Source: Rhytidiadelphus loreus (lineage: Eukaryota > Streptophyta > Bryopsida > Hypnales > Hylocomiaceae). Taken from it: 64,000 nucleotides of DNA. Position 1 is the stretch's first letter. Each line of letters begins with the position of its first letter. The notes under the pieces are model-generated. The model did not search any database. It was given only the letters and a program-made list of their open reading frames with translations, and was not told the DNA's origin. The position numbers were made by a program, and so were the translations under genes. Location of the stretch: NCBI GenBank assembly GCA_947034895.1, contig OX344762.1:20688760-20752759 (forward strand), read 5' to 3'. This document shows positions 1-11,601 of the stretch, one piece after another.

Positions 1-1028
1 CCCCTATTTCTATCACAAAAAACCCATCGGAAACTACTGCCAACTAGGGCCAATTAAAAAGGTAAAAACCTAACTTTTGGGGTTTACCTCTTTTGGCCTG
101 GGTAACTAGCTAGGGTTGTTGAGGAGGCTCTAGGGAGTAAGAAAAGACTCCTTGATGTCTTCGTTCCGACTTCGTACACTCCCGGGACACCAATCAACCC
201 TGCAAAGATCTTGCCGTAATTATTAATTGGGGGAATGTTGTCGATTTTGGCTGCCTCCCGCTATCGGAACACCATGAAATTTGTCAGGGCACGTTATTAT
301 CATAAAAGATGCTAGTCTAATTTTTAGTGAGATTTTACCTTTGGCGGTTGATTGCTCGGAAAAAAATCCTTTGGAGATCAGAAAAAAGCGAGACTTTTTG
401 GGGAACCTCTCATGGAGTCCCCCAAGCCACGTGCCAAGTCTTGGGCTAATCTGGCACACAATCGGTGGCGAGGCAAAATTGGCTTCTCTTGAACCACCAA
501 TAGTGAAGGAATCTTTCACACGGGAGGGAATTTTGGCAAACAGATTTCGCTGTGGATACCCCGACATATTCCCGATCCAAGAACACAATCCGGTGGCCGT
601 GGATTCCTCCATGTGGCCTGTCTTGGACAAGTAACATCTGCAAGCTAACAATTTGGATTCCTAACGTTTCGTCGATGGAATGGGGAAACTAGAACCTATC
701 TTTAGAGATTTATGTGGGGACCTCCCTAACTCTCCTAAGACCAATTTAGCCTATCATGGTCACATGCACTAGGTTTGGACTATTTTGGGTAAGTTCCCGG
801 TAGCCTTATTGTTTCCCACTATTTACGGGTTCTAACCTATATACAAGTTGGTTTTGTGGGTAATCTATGGATAAAAGGCTATTTATGACCATATGCTATA
901 CTGGTACGTGACATACCTATTTTAGTTCTACACTCTTTTTTGGGCTTTTCGTAGTACTTTATGCCTTAATTTGTAACAAATTAAAAAAAAAAAAACTATG
1001 AGTCCCAAGTGACGAATTTGGGGCTCAC
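1..1028 (-). repeat. LTR-like dispersed repeat, copy A (partial)
   Basis: This stretch is recognisably related, over most of its length, to 50,760-51,790 and to 63,320-64,000. Shared blocks include 'GAGTAAGAAAAGACYCY', 'CTAATTTTTAGTGAGATTTT' and 'GAACCTCTCATGGAGT'. It ends at 999-1,028 in an imperfect hairpin (TGAGTCCC ... GGGGCTCA) that has an exact counterpart at the end of copy B. The minus strand is chosen because copies B and C carry a TATATAAGGGC promoter-like box on that strand. The left end lies outside the window. It is read as LTR or LTR-adjacent DNA; no coding domain was found in it. Confidence 0.6.
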
Positions 1029-1599
1029 AATCACCCCTATCGTACTTTGACGATGCTGCTTTGGGGGACCTCTAGTCTTGCATCTTGAGGTACTAATCTT
1101 TGTTACTAATGTCGAGTCATTGTGTCGTGTCACTAATCTAAGTCCCATACATCGTATTGGTTCTAGTTTCTGTCTCCTTGTTGGGGAAAGAGTGGAGTAA
1201 TTGCCCTTGGGTAACAAAATTCTACCTTTCCTAGTGGTCCCAAATTCTAGATGGTGTGTTAAAGGGTTGTTAGGCAGCAAAGCTTTGAACCTCCAAGGTT
1301 GCACAAAACCTAGATTTGGTGTTAAATCCAAATCAAAGGCGGAGCTTTGGACCCACCGTCTAGTTAGTCCCAAAGTTTAGTTTCCAAAACGCGTTGGAAA
1401 CAGACCAAAGTTTAGCGTCCAAAATTGAATCTTGTAGAATCACGGTCTAGTGTCAAGTCCATCCTTGTCCAGTCTACAAGAATAATTATAAGTCTTTCTG
1501 GCACTAGTGGGATTCACAATCCTAGTCACCAAAACAAGGGAGAGTGTGAGACTTCCCCGATTAGTCTTTTTCTTTGTTGTTTTCAAGTGTGGGAAAGGC
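1029..1599. other. No gene seen
   Basis: Mixed-composition intergenic DNA directly beyond the hairpin of copy A. No reading frame with recognisable protein character and no clear repeat partner was seen in this window. Confidence 0.4.
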
Positions 1600-1840
1600 C
1601 AAGCCGGGCAGCCACCCAGCCAGAGCGACCCACCAACCAAGCAGCGACCCCAATTAGGAGCGAGCCCCCAGCCAAGAGCGATCCCCAGCCAAGAGCGGCT
1701 TCCAACCGGGTAGCGGCCTCCAGCCAAGAGAAGCACCCCGACCAGCAGCAAGCCCAGCCAAGACCGGCCTCAACTAGGCAGAGAGCCTTCAACTAGGCAA
1801 CAAGCCCTAGGCAGGCAACGGCCCCAACCAAGCAGGTCCT
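1600..1840. repeat. Degenerate GC-rich tandem repeat, about 20-bp unit
   Basis: A GC-rich island in AT-rich DNA built from diverged copies of a unit like 'CCCAGCCAAGAGCGA'. Read on the plus strand it gives proline-, serine- and glutamine-rich peptide with no start, stop or domain pattern that suggests a gene. It lies between the oppositely oriented repeat pieces A and A-prime. Function unknown; most simply a minisatellite inside a retroelement leader. Confidence 0.6.
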
Positions 1841-2399
1841 TGTGGTCCGTTTCGTTCTCGTTAGTGCAGATTTTTTTTAGGTTGGGAGGTAGATTCTTAG
1901 AAGGGAAAAGATACAAAGAGGAATAGGAGGAACACAAATAGAGTAGAGTAGATAGAGGAGCTCATAGAAGATAAACACGATAAGGTAGAATAAACATAGA
2001 ACACCAATAGACTAGAGTAGATAGGAGAACTCATAGAAAATAGTAACATTAGAGTAGAGCCGAAGTGGAACCCTAGTGAGTTAGGATAGAATAGGAGCAG
2101 GGGAGGTGAGTGAGTCAAAACGTACAAAGATAGAGCAAAGCAAGTGAAAGAACATTCTACAACCACTACTTCAACCTCACCACTCTCTACCAAACCTTGA
2201 CAACTACAAACACACAAGTGGAAAAAGAAGGAGGTCTTAGATAGGAGAGGGGAACTAGGGAATAGGATAGGACGAGAATCCCCTCCACCTTTACGGAAAA
2301 TTGACGCGTAAGTAGTAGTTAGCTTGTAATTTTGACTTCCAAGAAGGTAGGTGGCATCCAACCATCCCCCATTGATGGAGCACGAAGGTTGAGGCATAG

Positions 2400-3310
2400 G
2401 GAAAGAAAGCGGGAAGGGAAGAAAGATACTCCAAGAAAGAAGGCCAACATTTTGGCAATAAAGATAAAGACATACTACCGTCAAAGTGAGGGGCCACCCT
2501 TACCACTCACAATGGGGGAAAGGGGAGAGTCGACAAACTTGATTACGGACCTCCAAGCCATGGTAAAATCCTAACTTTTCCTCTTTAAACCTGAACCGTT
2601 GGGGGTCAGAACCGTAGGAAGGCCGAGAGATAAATGCCACTAGGACGCAATTCAAGTCAGATTTGATTAGAGAAGCTTAGAGTAGAACTTGAGAGGTTTC
2701 CAAAAACATAAGGCGCGTAGGAATCGGAGCTAGGACGCCCAAGATATTGATGGATGAAGTTTAGAGCCCAAAACGGATGAAACTTGAAAGTGTTCATCCA
2801 ATCAAGTTTAAACTTAGGATTTATCTAGAACATAGGGAGTCAGGCCCGTAGGTCAAATTTTACCTTCAATTGGAATTAGGAGCCTATAGGAAAATATGAA
2901 TGAAGTTTGCCAGCCAAGCGGACAAAACTTCATCCGCTCCTAGTGGTTCACCAGAGAGTCTGAATTAGACAAGTTTTAGGTTTTTAGAAAGGGCGTGAGA
3001 TAAGCTACCACTTTAGGATGATAGAATAGACTTTAGAAGTAGGAACCCTAGAGACATAACGTAGCTAGCTTAGGAGTCATTCGGAACCGCAGTTAGAGAA
3101 TCCCAATTAGGAAATTAGCAAAAAAGATCCATTGCTTGGAAGGCACAATGGATTGACGCTTAAACACCCATTAGAATAGAAACTTACCATAGAACTAGAA
3201 CTTAGTTGTGTTCGCCAATTTACCAAGGGTGGGTAAATAAGCGCCCACAAAGGGCAAGAGATTGGAACTTGATCCAAAATACCAAAGACTTTCCAATTAG
3301 TGTTTGTCAT
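2400..3310 (+). repeat. LTR-like dispersed repeat, piece A-prime
   Basis: The reverse complement of about 2,400-3,260 resembles 48,600-49,450 of copy B. Matching blocks include the reverse complement of 'AAAGATCCATTGCTTGGAAG' (3,124-3,143) and the reverse complement of 'TACCAAGGGTGGGTAAA' (3,221-3,237). It therefore has the opposite orientation to copy A at 1-1,028. Either two elements lie head to head or one element carries an inverted end. Short open frames inside (for example around 2,330-2,575) have no recognisable domain. Confidence 0.55.
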
Positions 3311-5990
3311 TTTCTAAGATGATAGGGGTGTTCTAAATTTCTTCAAAGTTAGATTCTTATACTATATAATACAAACAAGTTTTTTGGAAAATAGTATTAA
3401 AATTTAATTCAATATTATTTTCTTAAGATTTGTTTTTTTCAAATTTATGTAATTCACATTATACATTCTATAATAATATTAAAATTAAAAAAATACAAAC
3501 TTATGAGAACTTTTTGTCTATTTTATTTTAATCATATAATGTAGATATCTAACTTATGAATGGTTACCTTATACAATAACAAAAGACATTGGTTTTGATA
3601 AATTATTTAAAAATTTATTATATAAAATTTAATATTGAAAATTAAAACACATATGTACGTAGAGGATATTACACATTTTATCTTTTTGAATTATATTATT
3701 GATACTTTATCCTATTAATTCTTTTGAATTACAAGCTTCTTCATTTTATTGACCTTCAGTCTTTTGATTACTTCTCTTTCTAATTACTCTTTCTTTACAC
3801 AATCATTACAATCAACTTCTTAATATCAACGAAAGACTTTAGTAAAATTTTCTTTACTAACTAGTAACAAGTCCATGAGGCAAGGCAAGAAAAATTGTGT
3901 ATAAGAGTGCCTTTTCTATTACTTTCTTGCTTCTTGCTTAATTGCTCATCTTAATTGTCCAATAAATCTTTTAATTCATGTAAATTGTTCACTATTTAAA
4001 TTTTCTTTGAAGAATTGTCTAAATATTTTTGTTATTACATTAATAATATAAACATATTGAAAATACTCTCTTGAACATTTTGAATGCATTTGATTCATGA
4101 ATATACAAAGGTGAATTCAAGCCAAAGGGTTTAAAAAGTTTGCAACTCAAGTTGACCCTTATTGAAACAAACACTGTAACAAAGTCATGTTCATAAATAA
4201 TGTACCATCCTAGATATATATTGAATAAATCCTTTGAATATTACTAAATTAAAAAATTGATGACTCATACCATTAATAACATTTTGAAACCTTGCAGTTT
4301 AATATTTTACAAAATCAATGTAATTTTAGAATTAAGATGCACATCATAATTTGTATGAATTTACACTGAGTCAGATTTCACAAGTATTGATTATAAAATT
4401 TTCATTTGTGATTAGTAGAAATAAAACACAGCTTGGCAAAAATAGAGTTTGACAATACATAGAAATTATTCTATAGTGAATTTTAAATGTCTTCGAATAT
4501 ATAATAGGTTTAGTTTTTAAAATCTTCTTGTAAAGAACCAAGTATATCATTTATATATTTTTCATGCCATTACAAATGAAAAGTTATTTTGAATATTATC
4601 AAAATTGAAAAAATAGTTAATTTCTTTAAGGGCCATATGTGTTTGACTAATTTTATTTTTATTATATATATGATTACCTAAATATGTAAGAAAAATATAG
4701 CTCCCTAATTCATTTCGAAACACTTCCAATGACTATTAGTTCAACATTTAGCTTCAAAAATAAAAATAAAATAGTTTATTCAAAGTTATAGGATTATTGA
4801 TTTTCTTTAAAACAAATGACTTTGAATGAGAATTGATTGTATTATATCAACAATTGATGCAACTTATTTTATAGGTAAAAAAACTTCAAATCTTTTTGTT
4901 GAAACTAATGTGGCAAGAAATTTTAATCTTTCTAAACTAAGTAGCAAATATTTGTAAGACTAACAAGAAAATTGAATGGAAGTTAGCTTATAGATGATAC
5001 TGTGCTTGTTTGAACTTTACAACATCATTGGTTTATATAGATTATTAATTATTCCAAGACTTTGTTTTTGACCACATCTGTATTCATCCAAACATTCATG
5101 GCTTAAAAAGTTCCAATACCAAGGGGAGAACTAAAATGTGTAGGCTTTTTCTTGAACCATACGGACGAGATATTAAATCTTATATCCCTTGTATAGCTTA
5201 ACCTTAATTTAACTCAAAATATTCATATTATGAGGGATATAAACTATCTTCATAATTTTCTTCTTTCAAGGAATTTTGAAATGAAACATTTTTTTAGCCC
5301 TAAGCCAACCAAGCCTTCTCTTTTTCAAACTTATCTTCTAGGTGGTCAACCGTGCATGATTTGGATGATGAATATTTTGGAAGGAATGGATCAGTTTGAG
5401 AATAATTGGATTTTTGGAAATCTCTTTAGGCCTTGTTCTTTGTTCTCCTCCCGGGTTCTCCTAATAGACAGGGAGAGAACCAAGTTTTAAGAAAATCCAA
5501 CACTAATGTCCCTTAATGGAAAGAAGAAAGAATCCTTTCTCAATGGTGTAGATATTTTGGAAGAGTTACTATAATTTACCAAAACAATTCAAAACAATTA
5601 GTATATTTATTAAGGTGGAAACACCCAATACCACACCTTGTATCTGATCTTTGTTCCTAAATGGACAATAAACCGTCCCTAGACTTTCATTGAATGGTCC
5701 TTGACATCTGTTTTAAAGTTTTTTCCTCTCTTCACTGTGATTGGGTAAGACAACGTTGAATTTGTCAGAATTCAGATTTTGGTCCACCTACAGGATGGTT
5801 CTAGTGGTCTAGGGGACTGGAACTTTGAAAATTCATAGAAAATACACGCCAAGTCCGAAAAAATCTTTTTCTTTTTGTTGAAAATTCATGATTTTCTCTC
5901 ACTAACACCACAAAAATATTAATTTCTTGAAAGGGTGCCTCCAAGTATGCTGAATTCCTTAAACTGACGGTTTTGGGTGCTTCCACCTTA
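3311..5990. other. AT-rich intergenic DNA, no gene seen
   Basis: Very AT-rich sequence up to about 5.1 kb, then a more mixed stretch. The only sizeable open frame (5,230-5,490, plus) encodes a peptide without recognisable motifs and is not supported as a gene. No tandem array or element ends were identified. Confidence 0.5.
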
Positions 5991-6311
5991 CACATAACAT
6001 TGGTAACGAGAACAATGTCCCTATTCCACGTCAGCTTCCATGCATGAATGCCTTCCGCCCAACTACTCAGCTTGCAAGATTCTACTCAAAGTTAACTTAC
6101 TCTTCAAGTATCCTGCAACAAATTGTTCTTGGTATCCTGAGGAAGAGAGAGCCCAAGTAAACAATGTTATGCAAGCACTTAGCTAGGATTCTTCTCTTGT
6201 TTCCCAACTGAGGTCGAGATCGATACTGATCAGAAAGCCAATAAGCTTAACTTCGAGAGAATTCAAATTACTGTAACCTGGTCCAAGGTTTCAATCCAAG
6301 ATGGCTCTTAA

Positions 6312-6476
6312 CTCAAAATCCTTCAAGAGGAAAGCAGGGAACTGACTGCACATTCCGATTGGAGAAATCCAGAGTGTCAAGATGAGAAAAGACGCATGCA
6401 GCAGCCAATTAAGTTAGCATCCCCTCAGGGCCTGAATTCGGAGCAAAATCCTCCGCATACTGTATATGCAGAATAA
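6312..6476 (+). other. Open segment, protein-like, possible exon
   Basis: A 54-codon frame between stops, reading in part LQEESRELTAHSDWRNPECQ, hydrophilic and charged like many real exons. It has no start codon of its own. A GT within its last codons (ACT|GTATAT, near 6,461) could be a splice donor, but that phase does not join cleanly to the next open segment at 6,764. I do not recognise the protein. It may be a diverged exon, a pseudogene remnant or chance. Confidence 0.18.
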
Positions 6477-6763
6477 TAAAAGCCATAATCAGTTTGTTCC
6501 ATCTCCTTGTGGGTGGGTCACCTCAGAATAATCAATTCGGTTTGGCAACAAAAACTTGTGGACTAAATCAACACCCCAAATCCCTAATTCACACAAAAGG
6601 CCAACCCTTCCAAAAGGAAAGGAAAGGGAAGGATGTGGCAAAGAATTCAATATTTGACTAATTAAAGCACCAGGAAAAAGAGAGTGAGATTAATTGTCGA
6701 AGGTGGACTCCTGTAGTTTTTAACTCTTCTATTGTCCCGGTCTCTCGCTCTCCTGATCTATAG

Positions 6764-6948
6764 CCCACGTGCAATCACTCCTTCCTGATGCACAGCTAGC
6801 CGTGTACTGCAGGAAGCTCCAGAACCAGCTGGAAACTCTGCCTGATGACAATGACGGAGTAACTTACAAAAATTTAGAATTGGAGATGCCTCCTGAAATC
6901 TCTCATCTTGATGATGAGCCAGCATTCGATCAGTTTGGGGAAGCATGA
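6764..6948 (+). other. Open segment with acidic C-terminus, possible last exon
   Basis: Following a splice-acceptor-like CTATAG, a 60-codon frame runs to TGA. It contains QLAVYCRKLQNQLETLPDDN and ends with EPAFDQFGEA. Charge pattern and absence of low complexity make it look like the end of a real protein, but no family is recognised. No gene is predicted on the opposite strand. The best candidate in this area for a terminal exon of an unidentified plus-strand gene; equally it may be fortuitous. Confidence 0.22.
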
Positions 6949-7289
6949 TGCCGCTCGATCAAGTCTTCAATTCCGTTCAGTTGTTTGTTTCTGCTCCAGC
7001 TTTTCCAAGTACGTATCAATCGACCGATCCGTCATTGCATGAGTAAAAGTCAGTCGTTATAATGATAGAAATTCCTGCTTAGAGGAATCTGGGGTCAGTG
7101 ACCTGCCTGCCTGCTACGATACAACATTAGGCCGGCTTGATGTCGCAGCTCCCCCATTGCCTGTGTCCTGCATGGAATGATGCAATTTTCTGGTATTGGA
7201 GAAAAGGAGAACGAGAATTCCGGCCTCAAGTGGAATTTATGTCCATCGCCCCAGTTCCCTTTCATTTGAATTGCACTGGGTTTAGAGCG

Positions 7290-7640
7290 AACCTCCATAC
7301 GAGTTTTCCAGGGTGCAAATTGACTTCGCCAATTTCACTACCCAGCTTTTCACTTCTATGTGAGAAGGGAGAAAACTAACCTTTAGGAGTAGCTTGGCCT
7401 TGTTGTCAAACTAAAGGTAACCAATAAGTTACTTGAAGTCTAAGTAATGTCAAAAAGAGTTTTTTAGAAATCAACAACTTGCCTTTCCCTTGCTTTTCAT
7501 GAGCCTCCCTACAATTTTTACCGATCAACAATTTTGATTCTCCTCTTGCAACTACTGCACAATTCTTGCACAATTCCGGAACTTCTTTTGTCTTTTCTAA
7601 AAGGTTTGGCCGATTCTATGCACTGACACCTTCGTACAAT
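7290..7640. repeat. Dispersed repeat X, copy 1
   Basis: Shares ordered blocks with 29,590-30,245: 'GGGAGAAAACTAA' followed by a gap, then 'TTGCCTYYCCYTGCTTT', 'CCTCTTGCAACTACT' and 'TTTTGGCC'. A shorter relative of the first block lies at about 21,465-21,520. No coding capacity or clear termini were seen, so the element class is unknown. Confidence 0.5.
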
Positions 7641-8770
7641 AGTTTGTTTAGAGTTCCAACATTCCAACCCTTTCATTTTTGAACTCTAGATATATGAGGA
7701 TTTGCGCCAGAAAAAAAAGATGTCGAGGATACGGCATGCATATTAGATGCCCTAATTGTTCTTTGAATGCTTGTAGGATTCACACCACTCACTTTCTACT
7801 ACACTTAGTTGCATTGTTTAGTATCGTCTAATCACAAGGATATACTATTCAACACCAGTTGTAATTATAACATTGTAACATTTGTGGTGTGCAATGATGG
7901 CATTGTTAGATTGGGCATCCTAATTCTCATGCTGACTAATTATCCACCAATACTAAATAACCATTTTGGTGTAGTGAGTTTGTTTCAGAAAATGTCATTC
8001 TTTGTTACCGATGTCATGATGGTTTTCCATCATTCCCTGCCCATTGCTCAAAGAACAATACAAGAACGATCTTATAATTCTTTGCCTACGATATTTGTCA
8101 AACTATTTACGCAAATGGGATTATTCTTATTCTGTCATTTCAAAGTGCATCCCTGAGAATTAAATAAGTGCAGCAAGGAAACAGGTTTTGATCACGCGAT
8201 TGCAATGTTGATTAGCCATATAAATAGACGACAATCCATCGATACAGACCCGGAGAATAATTTAGTTCTAGGGCAAAAGTGAGGACAGTTATGAATAGTT
8301 TTTTTTTTAATCTTGAATTCTGCTCTCTATCCTTGCTGATCAGTCTGACATGAGTTATGAGTAGGATTAATTGGGGCTCACAGGTCATTTACACTTGCCA
8401 GGCAGGTGAAGTCACCCGGACTTTGATTTTCACTTTCCTTATGCAAGAATATATTCATAAAGTCCCTTATGAAAGTACAGATGCAGAACGTCTCTTACGG
8501 AAGAAGAGTTGCATAAAGTGTAGATGAAGCATGCTCAGGAGTTAACATGACATTAATTCACAAGAATTTTTACTCACCATGTAGTTACGGAGTACCGGTA
8601 TAGGGTCACTTGAATACGGTGACTAGTGAAGTCACTGGGAAGTGAGTATAAATGACCCTTCATGTGCTTGTCCGTTGCTGATGCAGTATCTCTTGAACGC
8701 TTCTCTTACATCATCAGAAGATGTTAACCCGTAACCAGCTGCTCTGATTGTGTGCATCTGTGTGCTAGAC
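7641..8770. other. No gene seen
   Basis: AT-leaning DNA. The open frame at 7,809-8,156 (plus) gives a hydrophobic peptide without recognisable motifs and without support as a gene. Confidence 0.4.
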
Positions 8771-8771
8771 G

Positions 8772-8915
8772 ATGTTTCATTCACGAGCAGGACAGTTCGT
8801 TTGGAACCACACGATATTCATCGAGGAAGGCAACAATTACATGAGTTTTCATACGGGGACAGAGCTGGTTAGTCTTGTAACCAGCTCGCAGCCTCGAAGG
8901 TTACTTAGTCTGTAA
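8772..8915 (+). other. Short ATG-initiated open frame, unassigned
   Basis: A 47-codon ATG-to-TAA frame encoding a peptide that includes VWNHTIFIEEGNNYMSFHTG. The amino-acid mix is protein-like rather than low-complexity, but no family is recognised and no homologous repeat copy is in the window. A CTGTAAAG at its 3' end could be a splice donor. Possibly an exon of the same unidentified gene as the segments at 8,985 and 9,314. Confidence 0.15.
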
Positions 8916-8984
8916 AGGACACGGGTGCCAAAAAAGTGTTGCAGAAGCCTCATGGTGGTCTTATGTTCCTTTAAAGGTTAATAG

Positions 8985-9113
8985 TCAAATGCAAGAGGCT
9001 TTGACACAAGAGCAGATGGTCCCAAGGAATTTCGAGGGAGATTCAAGTTTGTTGCTTTGTGTGGGTCATCACTGGTCGACATGATGCATATGGGTTCTCG
9101 ATCAATGTGTAGG
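8985..9113 (+). other. Candidate internal exon, unassigned
   Basis: A 43-codon frame follows an acceptor-like TAATAG and ends at a strong donor-like AGG|GTAAGCC. It reads in part PKEFRGRFKFVALCGSSLVD. The same frame stays open to a TAA at 9,245, so the donor is optional. I could not join it in phase to the segment at 9,314, and no family is firmly recognised. This is the most exon-like piece of the 6-10.7 kb region. Confidence 0.22.
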
Positions 9114-9313
9114 GTAAGCCTGCACCAATGTGGCTTACCTTGCCTAGAGAACAGAATGAGGAAATTATGCTCAAGACTTGTCTTACACTGGTTCAACTAC
9201 ATGGAATGGCCTACTCTCCACTTCCAGTCCTGGAAATCCCAGTAAAGCCTCGTAAGCGTCACTTGAATACTCGAAATAGACTATACTGACGCAATTTCTT
9301 TACATGCATTCAG

Positions 9314-9479
9314 ATGCACGGTGAGAGTTGATATCACCTCGTTCTGCCGTGTCTCCAAGAATTTTTCTTCGCCTATGGATCCTGCTCGAGTTGATGAAAC
9401 TGCGATCTTTAAATTCAATTACGAAAGAGAAGAACAAATTTCAGATCTGCTACAATCGGGTGACCATATAGACCCATGA
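9314..9479 (+). other. Candidate exon, unassigned
   Basis: After an acceptor-like CATTCAG a 54-codon frame runs to TGA. It contains MDPARVDETAIFKFNYEREE and then ISDLLQSGDHIDP. Hydrophilic and charged, with no low-complexity runs. No family is recognised with confidence. The relation to neighbouring open segments is unknown because splice phases do not all agree. Confidence 0.2.
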
Positions 9480-10094
9480 CCGTGAATTTAAACCTTAAAA
9501 ATTGCACGCAGTCAAGCTGAACTATGTAATGCACATGACATTTTACAAGAGCTGTTGCTAATGACTACCAGTACATCTAGTCAGTTTTTCTGAAGTCAAT
9601 TGAATGACATGGTCTCTCAGCTCCACGATGAAAACACGCTTGTTTGGGAGGAAAATTTGATCAAGCATGGTTTTTGAATGTTGATTTCATAATGCAATGC
9701 AAATCATGAATTCAAGATTACATGTAGAGGCTTCAAAAGAGATCTGAAGACCAGCCTTTCTCTGAGTGTAATTGTGCTGCTAGAGAGTGTAAAATACCGC
9801 TCAAGATGTTGATAAAATTCATGCAACAGGCAGACTTAACCACTACTGGCCTAAGAATTCATGACTTGAAAATGAACAATTCAATCAGTTGTATTGTAAA
9901 AATAAGGTGCTGATGGAGCAAGATTTTATATCACCACGATCTCGACAAAATTTGCGTGTGTTCGTTAGAAAGTTCGGATAAGACCTAATCAAAATTTGAT
10001 AAACAAAACATGAGAGGCCCGATTTGGGCTCCCTTGGGAGGTAACATGTTGCTCCAAAGGTTTCATGCGAATCATCAAAGTCAACAACTTTAGG

Positions 10095-10286
10095 TCAGCC
10101 TTCACAAGGTTCCTTGGCAAGGTAGTTATAATCCTTTGAATCTCCCGGCACTGACACGTCCTTGTTTCCAGTCTCGCCAACCACATGACCAACAATTTGA
10201 TTCGAGTTGATCTCCACATCCTCACGGACAAATACCGGTACGCCCTCAAATAATGCGCTTTTGTGCATCTTCTCAATAGCAGCGAT
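10095..10286 (-). other. Candidate terminal exon on minus strand, unassigned
   Basis: On the minus strand an acceptor-like ATGTAG is followed by a 63-codon frame to TGA, containing KSALFEGVPVFVREDVEINS. An upstream open stretch at about 10,460-10,320 (VVCCVAADKQG) could precede it but the phases do not match. No family recognised. It overlaps another open minus-strand frame in a different phase, so chance is a serious alternative. Confidence 0.15.
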
Positions 10287-10580
10287 CTACATTTCTCCAA
10301 CTTGGACCAAATTGGATCTATGATTTAGTTTCACTCTTCAAATAGAATTCCAAAAAACTGGTTGATCGGATATGAGATTGTGCACCTTGTTTATCAGCCG
10401 CAACACAACAGACAACAATTTGGCCCTCCTTAGCACTCAACAACAGCTCAGGGAACTACACCCAACTTTTAGAGAATGAATTCTCCAAAATTCTTTAGTA
10501 AAGATTGCAGGACAATGCCCGTTAGCCTTATGCTACGAAACAAACTCAAGTGCACCGGAATTGAGCATTATATTACTTAC

Positions 10581-10733
10581 ATTGGATTAGAGAAGAACCA
10601 CGATTTCAAGAGGAACCTGCAATTGTGAGCTTCATATCCAACAAGCGATGATGCAAGACGTGGAAAACAAGGTGCGAAGTCATGTGTGCTCACTCCTCGA
10701 TCGCACTCTCCAGTCCATCGTTCAAATGCGCGC
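10581..10733 (-). other. Candidate exon on minus strand, unassigned
   Basis: The segment is bounded by an acceptor-like ATCATTTTCAG and a consensus donor (CCAAT|GTAAGT). One frame is open throughout and reads in part GYEAHNCRFLLKSWFFSNP. Downstream joining is unresolved: continuing through the next acceptor-like site leads to a stop after about 20 codons. Both splice sites are good, but no family is recognised. Confidence 0.17.
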
Positions 10734-10993
10734 CTGAAAATGATGTTGTCGGATCAATCAACTCTTGCTTTCCTACAATTTAGTTTTATGTACTGTACTG
10801 TACATGTAGTTTATTTCATAATGGCGACTATACAGAACATATCCTGCTCCATGTGCAGATCCATCAACTGACTGGCATGTGCATTGTCAATCTCCGACGC
10901 ACAATCATGTAACTTCGTAGCACCAGACTGCGATGGGCGAAAAATTCCAGGCACAGATTGAATGCTGCATCACTAATTGAAGTCGCAAGAATG

Positions 10994-11010
10994 AACCCTA
11001 ACCCTAAAAC
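10994..11010 (+). promoter_or_regulatory. Telomere-repeat-like (telo-box) motif upstream of lectin
   Basis: AACCCTAACCCTAAAAC lies 13 bp before the first ATG of the lectin frame. Telo-boxes (AAACCCTAA-type) are known promoter motifs near plant transcription starts. A role here is inferred from position only; an interstitial telomeric remnant is the alternative. Confidence 0.45.
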
Positions 11011-11040
11011 GGACGGCGTCATGTGAAGTTTCGGGGTACC

Positions 11041-11508
11041 ATGGGCATCTTCTTCCGAAGCTTTGCTTGCCTGATCTTCAGCTTCGTGACGACATTGATT
11101 TGTTTTGTGCACGCCATCGACGGGGATCCGAGCATGGTGGTGGCACCAGACCAAATTCCCACGGGAGGCGCCCTCAAGAGCTCGCACGGCAGGTACTTGC
11201 TGGCCATGCAGTTCGACTGCAACCTCGTGTTGTATGATTTGGCGAAGAACCGACTTCCCGTGTGGGCGACCAACACTTCCGGCCATGGCGCTAATTGCTT
11301 CGCTGCCATGGAGAGCAATGGCAACTTTGTTCTCTACGACGGAGCGCACTTGATCAAGTTCCAGACGCTCACCTTCATCTACAGCTGCACGGGGAACTAC
11401 TTGGCTTGGTTGCAAGACGATGGCAACTTCGTGGTCTATTGTGCGCCCCTGGTGGAGGAATTGCAGGGGCTCGAGGCTCTTTGGGCTACTGGCACCGATG
11501 GCTGGTGA
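11041..11508 (+). CDS. Secreted bulb-type (GNA-like) mannose-binding lectin domain protein
   Basis: The 155-residue product starts with a hydrophobic signal peptide (residues 2-25, probable cleavage after CFVHA) and is otherwise one B-lectin/GNA domain. Three copies of the QxDxNxVxY sugar-binding motif are visible. Residues 57-65 (QFDCNLVLY) and 125-133 (QDDGNFVVY) are intact. The middle one at 91-99 (ESNGNFVLY) has lost the Q and D and is probably weak. VWATNT and LWATGT close the first and last subdomains, as in the family. Members bind mannose-type glycans; this one should act outside the cell or in the wall, with no kinase or other domain attached. An ATG 18 bp upstream (11,023) is in frame; the second ATG was chosen because the signal peptide then begins normally. 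The length matches single-domain family members and no intron is needed. Confidence 0.82.
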   Translation: MGIFFRSFACLIFSFVTTLICFVHAIDGDPSMVVAPDQIPTGGALKSSHGRYLLAMQFDCNLVLYDLAKNRLPVWATNTSGHGANCFAAMESNGNFVLYDGAHLIKFQTLTFIYSCTGNYLAWLQDDGNFVVYCAPLVEELQGLEALWATGTDGW

Positions 11509-11601
11509 ACCATCTCTGGCTTCCATTGAGGGTCTTGGTTGGCTGCAGTTTGTCCATGGACATAATATTCTCGAATAGGAAGGGTTAAGTCGTGTTATAG
11601 C

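Noticed and set aside
1425..1796. Proline/glutamine-rich open frames
   Set aside because: They translate a GC-rich minisatellite; all frames on both strands are open for the same reason.
10864..11526. 220-codon minus-strand frame over the lectin gene
   Set aside because: Antisense to a plus-strand frame with signal peptide and three lectin motifs; an expected shadow.
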